Positions 6,872 to 15,039 of a DNA stretch of 18,283 nucleotides are shown in pieces. The stretch is from CAYTLQ01 sp964438715. Its GTDB lineage: Bacteria; Bacteroidota; Ignavibacteria; Ignavibacteriales; Ignavibacteriaceae. Numbering within the stretch: the first letter of the stretch is position 1; the number at the start of each line of letters is the position of its first letter. Where the stretch lies: positions 1-18,283 of the forward strand of contig CAYTLQ010000208.1 of the NCBI GenBank assembly GCA_964438715.1. The letters run 5' to 3'. A model generated the notes under the pieces. The model was not told the origin of the DNA and made no database searches. It saw only the letters and a list, made by a program, of their open reading frames with translations. The position numbers were made by a program, and so were the translations under genes.

Positions 6872-8104
6872 ATGTATGAACTTTTATTCTTAGTATTTTT
6901 GTCATTAAACGGGATTTTCATTTTTTATCTACTCTTACCTCTCTTTAATACAATAATCGGTTTTATTCTTTCGGAAAAAAAAGTACATAGTGTAAGAGAA
7001 GAAAATACAGACTTCGGTATTATTATTACCTCATACAAGGATATACATATAACCAAGCCTCTTGTTAAATCTGTTCTGAATCAAAGCTATAAAAACTATC
7101 ATATATATCTGGTTGCCGATCATTGTGAGGAACAAAAGGACTTCATCAATGATGATAAGCTTACCGTAATATATCCGTTACCCTATCTCAATTCAAAGGT
7201 TAAATCAATTATGAGGGGAATAGAATCCCTTAAAAGGAAGCATTCACATATACTCATTTTTGATCCGGATAACCTTGCCGCACCCGGACTGCTATCATTA
7301 TTGAATGATTACTGTTCTGCAGGATTTAAAGCCGTACAAGGACGCAGAGCTGCAAAAAATCTCGATTCGAAGTACGCCGGTCTTGATGCTCTCGGTGAAC
7401 ATTATTACAACCACACACAGAGATATGTGCCGTATATTCTTGGTTCATCGGCGCCCATTGCCGGGTCAGGAATGGTGATTGAGTCTGAGTTATATATTTC
7501 AATTTTGAATGAAATTGAAGCGGAGAATGAAGAAGGCAAAGTAATTGTAGCCGAAGATAAGATGCTGCAGAATAAAATTGTCAGTCGGGGTTATCGTATT
7601 GCCTATGCTAAAAATGCAATAGTATATGATGAGAAAATAGAGACGGGTGGACAGCTTGAGAGGCAAAGGACACGATGGCTTAATTCGTACTTTAAACATT
7701 TCATCGAGGCACTAAGACTTATATTTACCGGAATTGTACGGTTTAACTGGAATATCTTTTATTTCGGACTGATAGTCTCAATTCCTCCAATGGTAGTCTT
7801 ATTTTTGGCAGGAGCATTTTTCGTTACTGCAGATATATTTTTATCAATACCGTTACTAATAACCACACTTATTGCCGGAGTATTCTTTTCACTAAACTTT
7901 TTGCTGGTATTAGTTGCCGTAAAAGCGGAGAAAGAAATATGGCAAGCTCTTTTGGGGTTACCGGCTTTTGTTTTTACACAGATATTAGCCTTATTGAAGA
8001 TTAAAAAAGCCAATACCGATTTTATGGTTACATCGAAAAACAAAGTTGTTTCTATTGAAGATGTAATGGCTGGCAGGGAGAATAAAAAAGATGATAAACG
8101 GTAA
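6872..8104 (+). CDS. Membrane-bound family 2 glycosyltransferase (processive type)
   Basis: The 410-residue protein has an N-terminal membrane helix (about 4-34), a cytosolic GT-A domain and three or so C-terminal hydrophobic segments (about 295-370). Motifs are in order: FGIIITSYKD (first strand), FDPDN with DxD at Asp131 and Asp133, AEDK with the catalytic Asp229, and RQRTRW at 264-269, the QxxRW acceptor motif of cellulose/hyaluronan/PgaC-type enzymes. The layout resembles enzymes that use a nucleotide sugar on a membrane acceptor. Many non-processive GT2s share these motifs, so processivity is not established. It starts one base after the Wzc-like stop, and its last 14 bases overlap the next gene. 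The donor sugar is unknown. Confidence 0.9.
   Translation: MYELLFLVFLSLNGIFIFYLLLPLFNTIIGFILSEKKVHSVREENTDFGIIITSYKDIHITKPLVKSVLNQSYKNYHIYLVADHCEEQKDFINDDKLTVIYPLPYLNSKVKSIMRGIESLKRKHSHILIFDPDNLAAPGLLSLLNDYCSAGFKAVQGRRAAKNLDSKYAGLDALGEHYYNHTQRYVPYILGSSAPIAGSGMVIESELYISILNEIEAENEEGKVIVAEDKMLQNKIVSRGYRIAYAKNAIVYDEKIETGGQLERQRTRWLNSYFKHFIEALRLIFTGIVRFNWNIFYFGLIVSIPPMVVLFLAGAFFVTADIFLSIPLLITTLIAGVFFSLNFLLVLVAVKAEKEIWQALLGLPAFVFTQILALLKIKKANTDFMVTSKNKVVSIEDVMAGRENKKDDKR
8075..8080 (+). promoter_or_regulatory. Ribosome binding site inside the 3' end of the preceding gene
   Basis: AGGGAG lies ten bases before the ATG at 8091. It supports that start, which overlaps the preceding gene by 14 bases, and indicates coupled translation. 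Confidence 0.5.
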
Positions 8105-9224
8105 GATAAAAATTCTCGAGACAATCAGACAGGGAAGTATAGGCGGCGGTGAAACATATCTTATGAACCTTGTGCTGAACCTTGATAAATCACAGTTTGT
8201 TCCGGTCGTGCTTGCATTTACGGATGGAGAGATGATTTCCCGTTTGCGTGCTGAGGGAGTTAAGTGTTTTGTCATCCCAACGGAAACCCCTTTTGATATC
8301 AGAAAATATCCGCAGGTAATTAGCCTTATTTCCCGAGAGAATCCTGACATCGTTCATTTTCACGGGAGCCGTGCAGGGACAAATACTTTGTTGCCCGCAA
8401 AAATAAAAAAGAAGCCGGTTATTTATACGGTTCACGGATGGTCTTTCCATACAGGCACAACGGCCGCGGTACAAAAGGGCCGCATTATAGCTGAAAAATT
8501 TCTGGTTAGCAGATGCGATAAAGTGGTATGCGGCTCAGAGGCAGATATTAAAAACGGGAAAAAATTTCTGAAAGCAGGCGATTATCTTCTGATTCATAAC
8601 AGTGTTGATACTGAAAAATTTTCACCCGCTACAAAAAATAAAAGAGTTTTGTCAGAACTTGGTATTAAAGAGGATGATTTTACCGTTTGCTTTATTGCTC
8701 GCATTACTTATCAGAAAGATCCGTTAACTTTTATCCGTGCAGTAAAGCTGGTGAAGGAAAAAAGACCGGAAATAAAATTTGTGATGATTGGCGACGGTGA
8801 TATGAAAGACACGGTGCTCGCAGAAGCGGATAAACTGGGAGTCCGGAATTCAATTATTTTTTCGCCTTTCCGAACGGATGTCGTGCAAGTTTTAGCCTCA
8901 GTTGATGTATTTGTTTTGCCTTCATTATGGGAGGTTATTCCGCTTGCTATGCTTGAGGCAATGGCGATGGAGAAAATTTGTATTGCAACAGGAATCGAGG
9001 GAACTACCGAAGCTCTTATTCATAATGAAAATGGTTTGCTTTTCAATCCCGGTGATTTTGCCGGACTTGCAGAGCAGATAATAATGGTTTATGAGCAGAG
9101 AGAGCTTGCCGAAAAATTGAGAAAAAAAGCACGGGAGACAGTTGTAAACTCATTTGACCTGAAAAAACTTGTAAAGGCAAACGAAGAATTATATCGAAAG
9201 ATTTACAGGAGCAGGCAGGGATGA
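8091..9224 (+). CDS. Family 4 glycosyltransferase (GT-B fold)
   Basis: The 377-residue product is a complete GT4. The N-terminal acceptor domain has the Gly-rich loop GSIGGGETYL near residue 17, DIVHFHGSRAG, and VIYTVHGWSFH. The C-terminal donor domain opens with FIARITYQKDP and has FVMIGDGD. It carries the EX7E motif with Glu281 and Glu289 in SLWEVIPLAMLEAMAMEK, which binds and activates the nucleotide sugar. GT4 enzymes retain the anomeric configuration and usually act as soluble or peripheral proteins on the cytoplasmic face. It overlaps the upstream GT2 by 14 bases and the flippase gene by an ATGA, so the three are probably made together. The sugar specificity cannot be read from the sequence. 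Confidence 0.94.
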   Translation: MINGKIKILETIRQGSIGGGETYLMNLVLNLDKSQFVPVVLAFTDGEMISRLRAEGVKCFVIPTETPFDIRKYPQVISLISRENPDIVHFHGSRAGTNTLLPAKIKKKPVIYTVHGWSFHTGTTAAVQKGRIIAEKFLVSRCDKVVCGSEADIKNGKKFLKAGDYLLIHNSVDTEKFSPATKNKRVLSELGIKEDDFTVCFIARITYQKDPLTFIRAVKLVKEKRPEIKFVMIGDGDMKDTVLAEADKLGVRNSIIFSPFRTDVVQVLASVDVFVLPSLWEVIPLAMLEAMAMEKICIATGIEGTTEALIHNENGLLFNPGDFAGLAEQIIMVYEQRELAEKLRKKARETVVNSFDLKKLVKANEELYRKIYRSRQG

Positions 9225-10564
9225 GTTTTGCTAAAGACTCATACTGGATGAAATCCGGTGTTTATACTTTATTGCAAAGATTCTCGGCTTTGGTATTTGG
9301 ATTTGGAGGTTTTTTAATTCTTGTCAGGATGCTTCCTAAAGAACATTTCGGCACTCTCGCGTTATTTACTACTGTAACTGCACTCATAGAGGTTGCAAGG
9401 AACGGTCTTGTTCAAAACGCTCAGATAAAATATGCCGCCTCAGCGAAAGATGAAGAACTGCCTGTAATTCTGAATTCGGCTTTCACACTTAATGTGATAA
9501 TTACAATGACATCAGTAATACTTTTGCTGATACTTGCGTATCCATTAAGCCTGCTTTGGGACAGTCCGAAAATTATGCTGATGTTTTTCATTTATACAAC
9601 TACAACCATTACACTTATCTTCTTTTCTCAGTTTAATTTTATACAGCAGGCGAAATTAGACTTTAAGGGAATATTTTACGGTACCTTCGTCCGTCAGGGA
9701 AGCTATTTTCTGATAATATGTCTTTATTTTATCATAGGTCTGCAGATCTCGCTGGAAATGCTGGTGGTTTATCAAACCGTGGGTGCAATGTTGGGCGCAC
9801 TAACAGGTTATACTTTTGTTAAAAAATATTATAAACCTGCATTACTTTTTAACTGGGAATGGATTAGAAAACTGTTTAATTACGGCAAATTTGTATTTGG
9901 TACAAATATAAGTGCGATGATATTTTCAAGCATAGATCAGATGATTCTGGGTGCTATGCTGAGTCCGGTGCAGGTAGCGGTTTATAACACTGCAACAAGA
10001 ATGAATAATTTTGTTGATATTCCCGTCGCATCGGTAGCTTCGATAGTTTTTCCTAAAAGCGCACAGCGCGTAGAAGAGTCGGGTACTGAAGCGGTTGTGT
10101 ACCTTTATGAAAGATCGGTAGGGTTATTGCTTGCAATTTTAGTGCCTACACTACTCATTGCAATTATTCTTGCAAAACCGATTATTACAATTATTGCCGG
10201 AGAACAATATCTGAGTGCAGTGCCGGTTATGCAAATCCTGATGGCAGGCGCTGTATTTCAGCCATTTTTACGGCAATTCGGAACAGCCCTGGACTCACTA
10301 GGGAAACCAAAAATTAACTTCAGAATGCTTATAATTATTTCGGTTCTAAATGCGGTTGCTAACTATATCGGTATTTCAATTTTCGGGACAATAGGGGCGG
10401 CTATGGGAACTGCTTTTGCTTTGCTTGCATTTTTTATTTCCTCGCAGTTAATCCTTAAAAAAGAAATTAACGCAAAAACACATCACACATTAATTTATAT
10501 GTGGGACTTCTATAAAAAAGGTTTTTCGGCGGTTATGAAAAAAATTAAAGGAACCGTAAAATGA
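9221..10564 (+). CDS. Wzx-like lipid-linked oligosaccharide flippase (MOP superfamily)
   Basis: The 447-residue protein is hydrophobic throughout, with about 12-14 membrane segments. It shows Polysacc_synt family features: an N-terminal GVYTLLQRFSALVFGFGGF followed by LVRMLPKEHFGTLAL, and the mid-protein FNYGKFVFGTNISAMIFSS then DQMILGAMLSPVQVAVYNTA, which is highly characteristic (the D-x-x-x-L-G and YN/A signature). It should move the undecaprenyl-linked repeat unit from the cytoplasmic to the periplasmic side of the inner membrane. It starts in an ATGA overlap with the GT4 gene and ends in an ATGA overlap with the next. With the polymerase at 13549 and the co-polymerase at 4585 it completes a Wzx/Wzy set. 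Confidence 0.93.
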   Translation: MSFAKDSYWMKSGVYTLLQRFSALVFGFGGFLILVRMLPKEHFGTLALFTTVTALIEVARNGLVQNAQIKYAASAKDEELPVILNSAFTLNVIITMTSVILLLILAYPLSLLWDSPKIMLMFFIYTTTTITLIFFSQFNFIQQAKLDFKGIFYGTFVRQGSYFLIICLYFIIGLQISLEMLVVYQTVGAMLGALTGYTFVKKYYKPALLFNWEWIRKLFNYGKFVFGTNISAMIFSSIDQMILGAMLSPVQVAVYNTATRMNNFVDIPVASVASIVFPKSAQRVEESGTEAVVYLYERSVGLLLAILVPTLLIAIILAKPIITIIAGEQYLSAVPVMQILMAGAVFQPFLRQFGTALDSLGKPKINFRMLIIISVLNAVANYIGISIFGTIGAAMGTAFALLAFFISSQLILKKEINAKTHHTLIYMWDFYKKGFSAVMKKIKGTVK

Positions 10565-11781
10565 GCGGTAATACTATTATCTCCGGAAGGGATATTGTAA
10601 TTATTGGTCTGCAGGCATGGGATGTTGACATTGGCAGTAATTGTAAAAATATAGCCTTTGAATTTGCTAAGCACAACAGAGTGCTTTATGTCAATTATCC
10701 CCTTGATATTGTTTCTCTTATCAGAGAAAGGCACTTGCCAAGAACTAAAGAGTATCTGAAGATGATTCGCGGAAAAAAGGATAATCTCTTTCAGGTTGCA
10801 AATAATATATATTCTTTTTCTCCCGCTACAATTCTTGCCTCAATTAATTGGATAAAGTCTCCTTTTTTATTTGATATGATGAATCGTTATAACAATAAAA
10901 AATATGCTGAGGCAGTTTCAAAGGGTATTAAAAAGCTTGGTATGAGAGATATAATACTTTTTAATGATAATGACATTTTCAGGCCATTTTATTTTAAGGA
11001 ATATCTTAATCCTGCCGTCTCAGTTTATTATTCCCGCGATAACTTAATCGGGGTAGATTATTGGAAACTACACGGAGAGCGCCTTGAGCCAAAACTAATT
11101 GAGAAATCAAATGTATGTGTTGCTAATTCCACTTATTTGGCTGAGTATTGCCGGAGATATAATCCTAATTCATTTTATGTAGGCCAGGGATGTGAACTCG
11201 ATATCTTCGACGAAGATAAAATTACAGAGATGCCGGCGGACCTTAGAGGGATTAAAAACCCGATTGTGGGTTATGTGGGAGCGTTAAACGGTTTGAGGCT
11301 TGATATTAAATGTATTGAATACTTTGCTGAAAAACTGGATGATTGGAGTGTCGTTCTGGTGGGACCTGAAGATGATAAATTTAAGCAAAGTTCTTTACAC
11401 GGAATGAAAAATGTATATTTTCTGGGAAGAAAGGATGCCTCGCAATTGCCCGGATATATAAGGTATTTTGATGTTTGTATAAATCCTCAGGCGGTTAATC
11501 CGGTGACGATAGGAAATTATCCAAGAAAAATTGATGAGTATCTTGCGATGGGTAAACCTGTTGTGGCAACAAAAACTGAAGCGATGAGCGTTTTTGCCGA
11601 ATATACATACCTCGCAGAAGGATATGAAGATTATGTTAGCATGATAGTTAAAGCAAGAAATGAGCACAATTCCGGGCTTTCAGCAAGGAGAAAAGCTTTT
11701 GCGAGGGAGCATACATGGGAAAAGAGCACGAGTGAAATATATTCTGCTATTCTCTCTGTTTTAGATAAAAATGAGAATTAA
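10561..11781 (+). CDS. GT-B glycosyltransferase, TuaH-like GT4 relative
   Basis: The 406-residue product resembles teichuronic-acid-type (TuaH-like) glycosyltransferases. Near the N-terminus IVIIGLQAWDVDIGSN precedes FEFAKHNRVLYVN, and a FNDNDIFRPF/YYSRDN stretch in the middle matches the nucleotide-independent half. The donor half starts at about residue 235 (NPIVGYVGALN) and contains WSVVLVGPEDD, VYFLGRKDASQLPGYIRYFD and KIDEYLAMGKPVVATK, the last being the loop where EX7E is found in standard GT4s; here only the Glu of DEY is in place. It overlaps the flippase by ATGA and is followed two bases later by the acyltransferase. It probably adds one sugar to the repeat unit. The fold call is firm, the substrate unknown. 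Confidence 0.86.
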   Translation: MSGNTIISGRDIVIIGLQAWDVDIGSNCKNIAFEFAKHNRVLYVNYPLDIVSLIRERHLPRTKEYLKMIRGKKDNLFQVANNIYSFSPATILASINWIKSPFLFDMMNRYNNKKYAEAVSKGIKKLGMRDIILFNDNDIFRPFYFKEYLNPAVSVYYSRDNLIGVDYWKLHGERLEPKLIEKSNVCVANSTYLAEYCRRYNPNSFYVGQGCELDIFDEDKITEMPADLRGIKNPIVGYVGALNGLRLDIKCIEYFAEKLDDWSVVLVGPEDDKFKQSSLHGMKNVYFLGRKDASQLPGYIRYFDVCINPQAVNPVTIGNYPRKIDEYLAMGKPVVATKTEAMSVFAEYTYLAEGYEDYVSMIVKARNEHNSGLSARRKAFAREHTWEKSTSEIYSAILSVLDKNEN

Positions 11782-11783
11782 AA

Positions 11784-12407
11784 ATGAGTAGTATTATTTT
11801 TAAACTGAAAAATTCGAGCCCCGGCCTGAAAAAATTTCTTCTATGGTTGTTAATGCCGGTAAATCAGGCTCGTCCCCGTATGTGGGTGAAACTTTTACTG
11901 CATCCATTAATTATAAAACGAGGTAAGAGGGTCACAATACGCCCGCGGACAAGAATTGATATTTTGCCATTTAATAAATGCGTTATCGGAAATGACTCTA
12001 CAATTGAAGATTTTTCGACAATTAATAATGGTGTTGGGGACATTCGAATTGGTGAGAGGACCAGAATTGGAATGAGTAATGTGCTAATAGGTCCGGTTAC
12101 TATTGGTAACGATGTGATGTTTGCTCAGAATATAGTACTTTCAGGTTTAAACCACAGTTTTGAGGATATATCCCTGCCGCCAAGTGTTCAAAAAGTTAGT
12201 ACAGCCGAAATTATAGTAGAAGACGAAGTATGGATTGGGGCAAATGCAGTAATTACTGCAGGTGTAAGAATAGGCAAACACTCTGTAATTGGCGCGGGGA
12301 GTGTTGTAACAAAAAATATTCCTCCATATTCTGTTGCTGTCGGAAATCCTGCAAAGATTGTTAAGCAGTATAATCCGGAAAATAAAAAGTGGGAAAGGGT
12401 AACCTAA
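11784..12407 (+). CDS. Hexapeptide-repeat (LbH) acyltransferase, WbbJ/CapG-like
   Basis: The 207-residue protein has a basic, hydrophobic N-terminal 50 residues and then regular left-handed beta-helix hexapeptides (IGNDSTIED, RIGERTRIGMSNVLIGPVTIG, WIGANAVITAGVRIG, VIGAGSVVTKNI). The loop SGLNHSFED holds the likely catalytic His, as in galactoside and serine O-acetyltransferase relatives. The end VGNPAKIVK is the usual signature closing the helix. It probably transfers acetyl from acetyl-CoA to a sugar hydroxyl of the repeat unit, or to an amino sugar precursor. It begins two bases after the GT4-like gene. Confidence 0.9.
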   Translation: MSSIIFKLKNSSPGLKKFLLWLLMPVNQARPRMWVKLLLHPLIIKRGKRVTIRPRTRIDILPFNKCVIGNDSTIEDFSTINNGVGDIRIGERTRIGMSNVLIGPVTIGNDVMFAQNIVLSGLNHSFEDISLPPSVQKVSTAEIIVEDEVWIGANAVITAGVRIGKHSVIGAGSVVTKNIPPYSVAVGNPAKIVKQYNPENKKWERVT

Positions 12408-12409
12408 AT

Positions 12410-12538
12410 ATGTACAAAGTGAGGATTTACAGAGAGGATGACAACTTAAACCCCAGAGATAAAATGATTGAAAAAATAACCATTATCTTTGTCGGGGCTG
12501 TGGTTTACGGAATTTTTCTTAAGATAGTTTTTTTCTGA
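12410..12538 (+). CDS. Small single-pass membrane protein, 42 residues
   Basis: The ATG at 12410 follows the acyltransferase stop by two bases and opens a frame of 42 codons ending in TGA at 12536-12538. AAAGGG lies ten bases upstream. The product has a charged N-terminal half (YREDDNLNPRDKMIEK) and one hydrophobic helix (ITIIFVGAVVYGIFLKIVFF) to the C-terminus. It fills what would otherwise be the only long gap (167 bases) in an operon of nearly abutting genes, which is the best argument that it is real. The family is not recognised; it may be a small partner of the membrane enzymes beside it. Topology (N-in by the positive-inside rule) is uncertain because acidic and basic residues are mixed. 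Confidence 0.6.
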   Translation: MYKVRIYREDDNLNPRDKMIEKITIIFVGAVVYGIFLKIVFF

Positions 12539-12574
12539 GTGTAAAAATCCTTTTTAAAATTTACTTAATGCAAA

Positions 12575-13552
12575 ATGATTATGGAAAATAACAAGCAAAT
12601 ACCTGATGTCGCAATCGTAATAGTGAGCTGGAATACGAAAGACCTGTTGCGAAAGTGTCTTAAATCAGTTTATGCCGAAACCAAAAAATACTCATTTGAA
12701 ATTTGGGTTGTTGATAATAATTCGCCAGATAAGTCTGCAGATATGGTAGCGGCAGAATTTCCTGAAGTTAAATTAATAGCAAATAAAACAAATAACGGTT
12801 TTGCTCCTGCTAACAATCAGGCATTGCGTCTTGCAGATGCGAAAAATTATCTTTTGCTGAACCCCGATACAGTTGTGCTGGATGGAGCAATTGATAAAAT
12901 GCTGGACTATATGTATGAGCATAAACCGGGAGTGGTAACCTGTAAACTGCTGAATGATGATATGACGCTTCAGAAATCTGTAAATAATTTTTTCTCTTTG
13001 TGGCGCTCTTTTTTTGAGAACAGGTTTTTTGCTGAGATATTTAAAAATCTTAACCTTTCCGGTTCAATGTTTATGTCATACTGGGATCATAATGAATTAA
13101 GAGAAATAGATTGGGCTTATGGAGCGGTTGTTCTCTTTAGTAGGGAAGTTTATGATAAAGTAGGAATACTTGATGACCGCTATTATATCTACGCTGAGGA
13201 AATGGACTTCTTTATGCGGGTAAAAAAGGCGGGTTATAAATCTATATTTCTCCCGGATGTTCATATAATTCATTATGGTAAATCCTCTTCACGACAAAGG
13301 CGGGCAGAGATGTTCATTATGAACTATAAAAGTTTTTACATGTTCCTTCGAAAAAACTATCCTCCGCATGTTTATCCGATCTACAGGGCAAGGACGGTAT
13401 TTTATCTTTATCTATGGATTATAAAATTTAAGATAGACATATTGATTGCGCGGCTTAAAGGTAAAAAGAACGAAGAAGCTGAAACACAGTTGGATGTTTA
13501 TACTAAAACACTCAGGTGGCATAAATCGCCTGAGAGTGTAATTTCTCTATGA
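12575..13552 (+). CDS. Family 2 glycosyltransferase, rhamnosyltransferase (WbbL)-like
   Basis: The 325-residue product is a soluble GT2. AIVIVSWNTKDLLRKCL is the first strand, VVDNNSPDKSADMV the nucleotide loop, NNGFAPANNQAL the segment typical of dTDP-rhamnosyl and related transferases, and NPDT (Asp98) the metal-binding position. Glu208-Glu209 with Asp211 in YAEEMDFFMRVKKAGYK forms the acceptor/catalytic loop, and IIHYGKSSSRQ follows, also characteristic. The C-terminal 60 residues are basic and aromatic and may associate with the membrane. Two nearby ATGs (12575, 12581) are possible starts, with no clear ribosome site to separate them. It lies 36 bases after the small membrane protein and overlaps the polymerase by ATGA. 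The rhamnose assignment is family resemblance only. Confidence 0.9.
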   Translation: MIMENNKQIPDVAIVIVSWNTKDLLRKCLKSVYAETKKYSFEIWVVDNNSPDKSADMVAAEFPEVKLIANKTNNGFAPANNQALRLADAKNYLLLNPDTVVLDGAIDKMLDYMYEHKPGVVTCKLLNDDMTLQKSVNNFFSLWRSFFENRFFAEIFKNLNLSGSMFMSYWDHNELREIDWAYGAVVLFSREVYDKVGILDDRYYIYAEEMDFFMRVKKAGYKSIFLPDVHIIHYGKSSSRQRRAEMFIMNYKSFYMFLRKNYPPHVYPIYRARTVFYLYLWIIKFKIDILIARLKGKKNEEAETQLDVYTKTLRWHKSPESVISL

Positions 13553-15039
13553 ATGAGTTTGTTCTAAAACTGAATACCTCCGCTCAATCAGGCGGCAGGA
13601 AAAAGTTATTTGAATATCTAAAGACAAACCTTGTTGATAAAAGGCTTGACAGCACTTTAGGTATATTCATTCTTTCTTTTACTGCCCTGCTTATTGCTTA
13701 TGGTGTTTCTAAAGCGGGAATAATTGCGGGTGTTGGTGTGATGGCGCTTGCATTCGGAATACCCTTAGTGATTATCTGTCTTTTCCACATCAAAATTGCT
13801 GTTGTTACTATTATTGTTTTTGCTTTCTTTCTCCTGGGGCTAAAACGGGCAATAGGTGATGTGCAATTAGGTGTTCTTATGGATGTTATGATTGCAATGA
13901 TGTTTACCGGGCTTGTAATTAAGCAGATTTGGGAAAGAAACTGGAAAATCAAAAATAATGCTGTAAATAAAATAATACTTTTATGGATTGTATATAACTT
14001 ACTGCAACTTGTAAATCCAACGGCTGAATCGAGATTAGCATGGTTTTATACCGTTCGTACATTTGCAGGAATAATGATAATGTATTATTTGCTGATGTAT
14101 GCCATAGATAACAGGAAATATTTTTTATTACTAATTAAGATATGGATAGGTTTAACAACACTTGCAATGATTTATGGTTACAATCAGGAATTCATCGGTT
14201 TATTGCCATTTGAGGAGAGATGGATTACTTCAAGTCCGGAAAGGTATGCTTTGCTTTTTCAGGCAGGTAAATTCCGAAAGTTTTCATTTTTCTCAGATCC
14301 GCTTGTATTTGGATTTATGATGGCAATTACAAGTATCCTTTGTTTTATACTGGCTCTTGGTCCCATAAAAAAGGGATATAAAATTTTCTTAATGATTTTA
14401 AGTGCGTTGATGATGTATGCGATGCTTTTTTCGGGAACCCGCGCTGCATTTATTCTGCCTATGGCGGCGTTTCTCTTTTATGCAGTAATATCATTTAAGA
14501 AAAGTATATTTGTTTTTGGCGGCATAATGGGTGTTATTCTTATTGTTTTGATAAATATCCCCACAAGCAATCCGAATCTCGTAAGGTTTCAGAGTGCATT
14601 CAATCCTCAGGAGGATGCATCATATCAGGTGAGGGTACGCAATCAGGCTTTTATACAGCCGTTTATTCAGAAACATCCTTTGGGAGGCGGATTAGGAAGT
14701 GTTGGTGAATGGGGGAAGAAGTTTTCTCCATGGTCACCGCTTGCAAATTTTCCCCCGGACTCCGGCTTTGTTCGCACCGCAGTTGAGCAGGGGTGGCTGG
14801 GACTATTATTATATTGTACATTACTTTTTCTGGTATTTAAACAGGGTATAAAAGATTATTTCAGAATTAATGACCCTTTATTGAAAAATATATCATTAGG
14901 TATGCTTACAGTATTGTTTGCGCTCACTTTGGCAAACTTTCCACAGGAAGCAATCGGCCAATACCCGATTAATCTGCTTTTCTTCGTTGCCATAGCACTG
15001 ATTAATAAATCCAGAGAATTTGACTCGGTGAAAATATGA
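13549..15039 (+). CDS. O-antigen polymerase/ligase-like membrane protein (Wzy/WaaL family)
   Basis: The 496-residue protein has a cytoplasmic N-terminal stretch of about 40 residues and then about ten to twelve membrane segments. The family core is seen at MLFSGTRAAFILPMAAF (Arg298 of the SGTR motif), the large periplasmic loop with FQSAFNPQEDASYQVRVRNQ, HPLGGGLGS near 376-384, and PPDSGFVRTAVEQGWLGLLLY, the equivalent of the (D/H)N...E.G..G motif. The family includes polymerases joining repeat units on undecaprenyl diphosphate and ligases moving chains to lipid A. With Wzx and Wzc-like proteins in the same operon, a polymerase is the better guess. It starts in an ATGA overlap and ends in another. 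Confidence 0.9.
   Translation: MNEFVLKLNTSAQSGGRKKLFEYLKTNLVDKRLDSTLGIFILSFTALLIAYGVSKAGIIAGVGVMALAFGIPLVIICLFHIKIAVVTIIVFAFFLLGLKRAIGDVQLGVLMDVMIAMMFTGLVIKQIWERNWKIKNNAVNKIILLWIVYNLLQLVNPTAESRLAWFYTVRTFAGIMIMYYLLMYAIDNRKYFLLLIKIWIGLTTLAMIYGYNQEFIGLLPFEERWITSSPERYALLFQAGKFRKFSFFSDPLVFGFMMAITSILCFILALGPIKKGYKIFLMILSALMMYAMLFSGTRAAFILPMAAFLFYAVISFKKSIFVFGGIMGVILIVLINIPTSNPNLVRFQSAFNPQEDASYQVRVRNQAFIQPFIQKHPLGGGLGSVGEWGKKFSPWSPLANFPPDSGFVRTAVEQGWLGLLLYCTLLFLVFKQGIKDYFRINDPLLKNISLGMLTVLFALTLANFPQEAIGQYPINLLFFVAIALINKSREFDSVKI

Noticed and set aside
7759..8350. Long antisense frames over the GT2/GT4 junction
   Set aside because: They lie opposite two genes with complete catalytic motifs and have the composition expected of antisense shadows.
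12539..12574. Internal promoter before the rhamnosyltransferase-like gene
   Set aside because: The 36-base AT-rich gap has no recognisable -35/-10 or -33/-7 pair with proper spacing.
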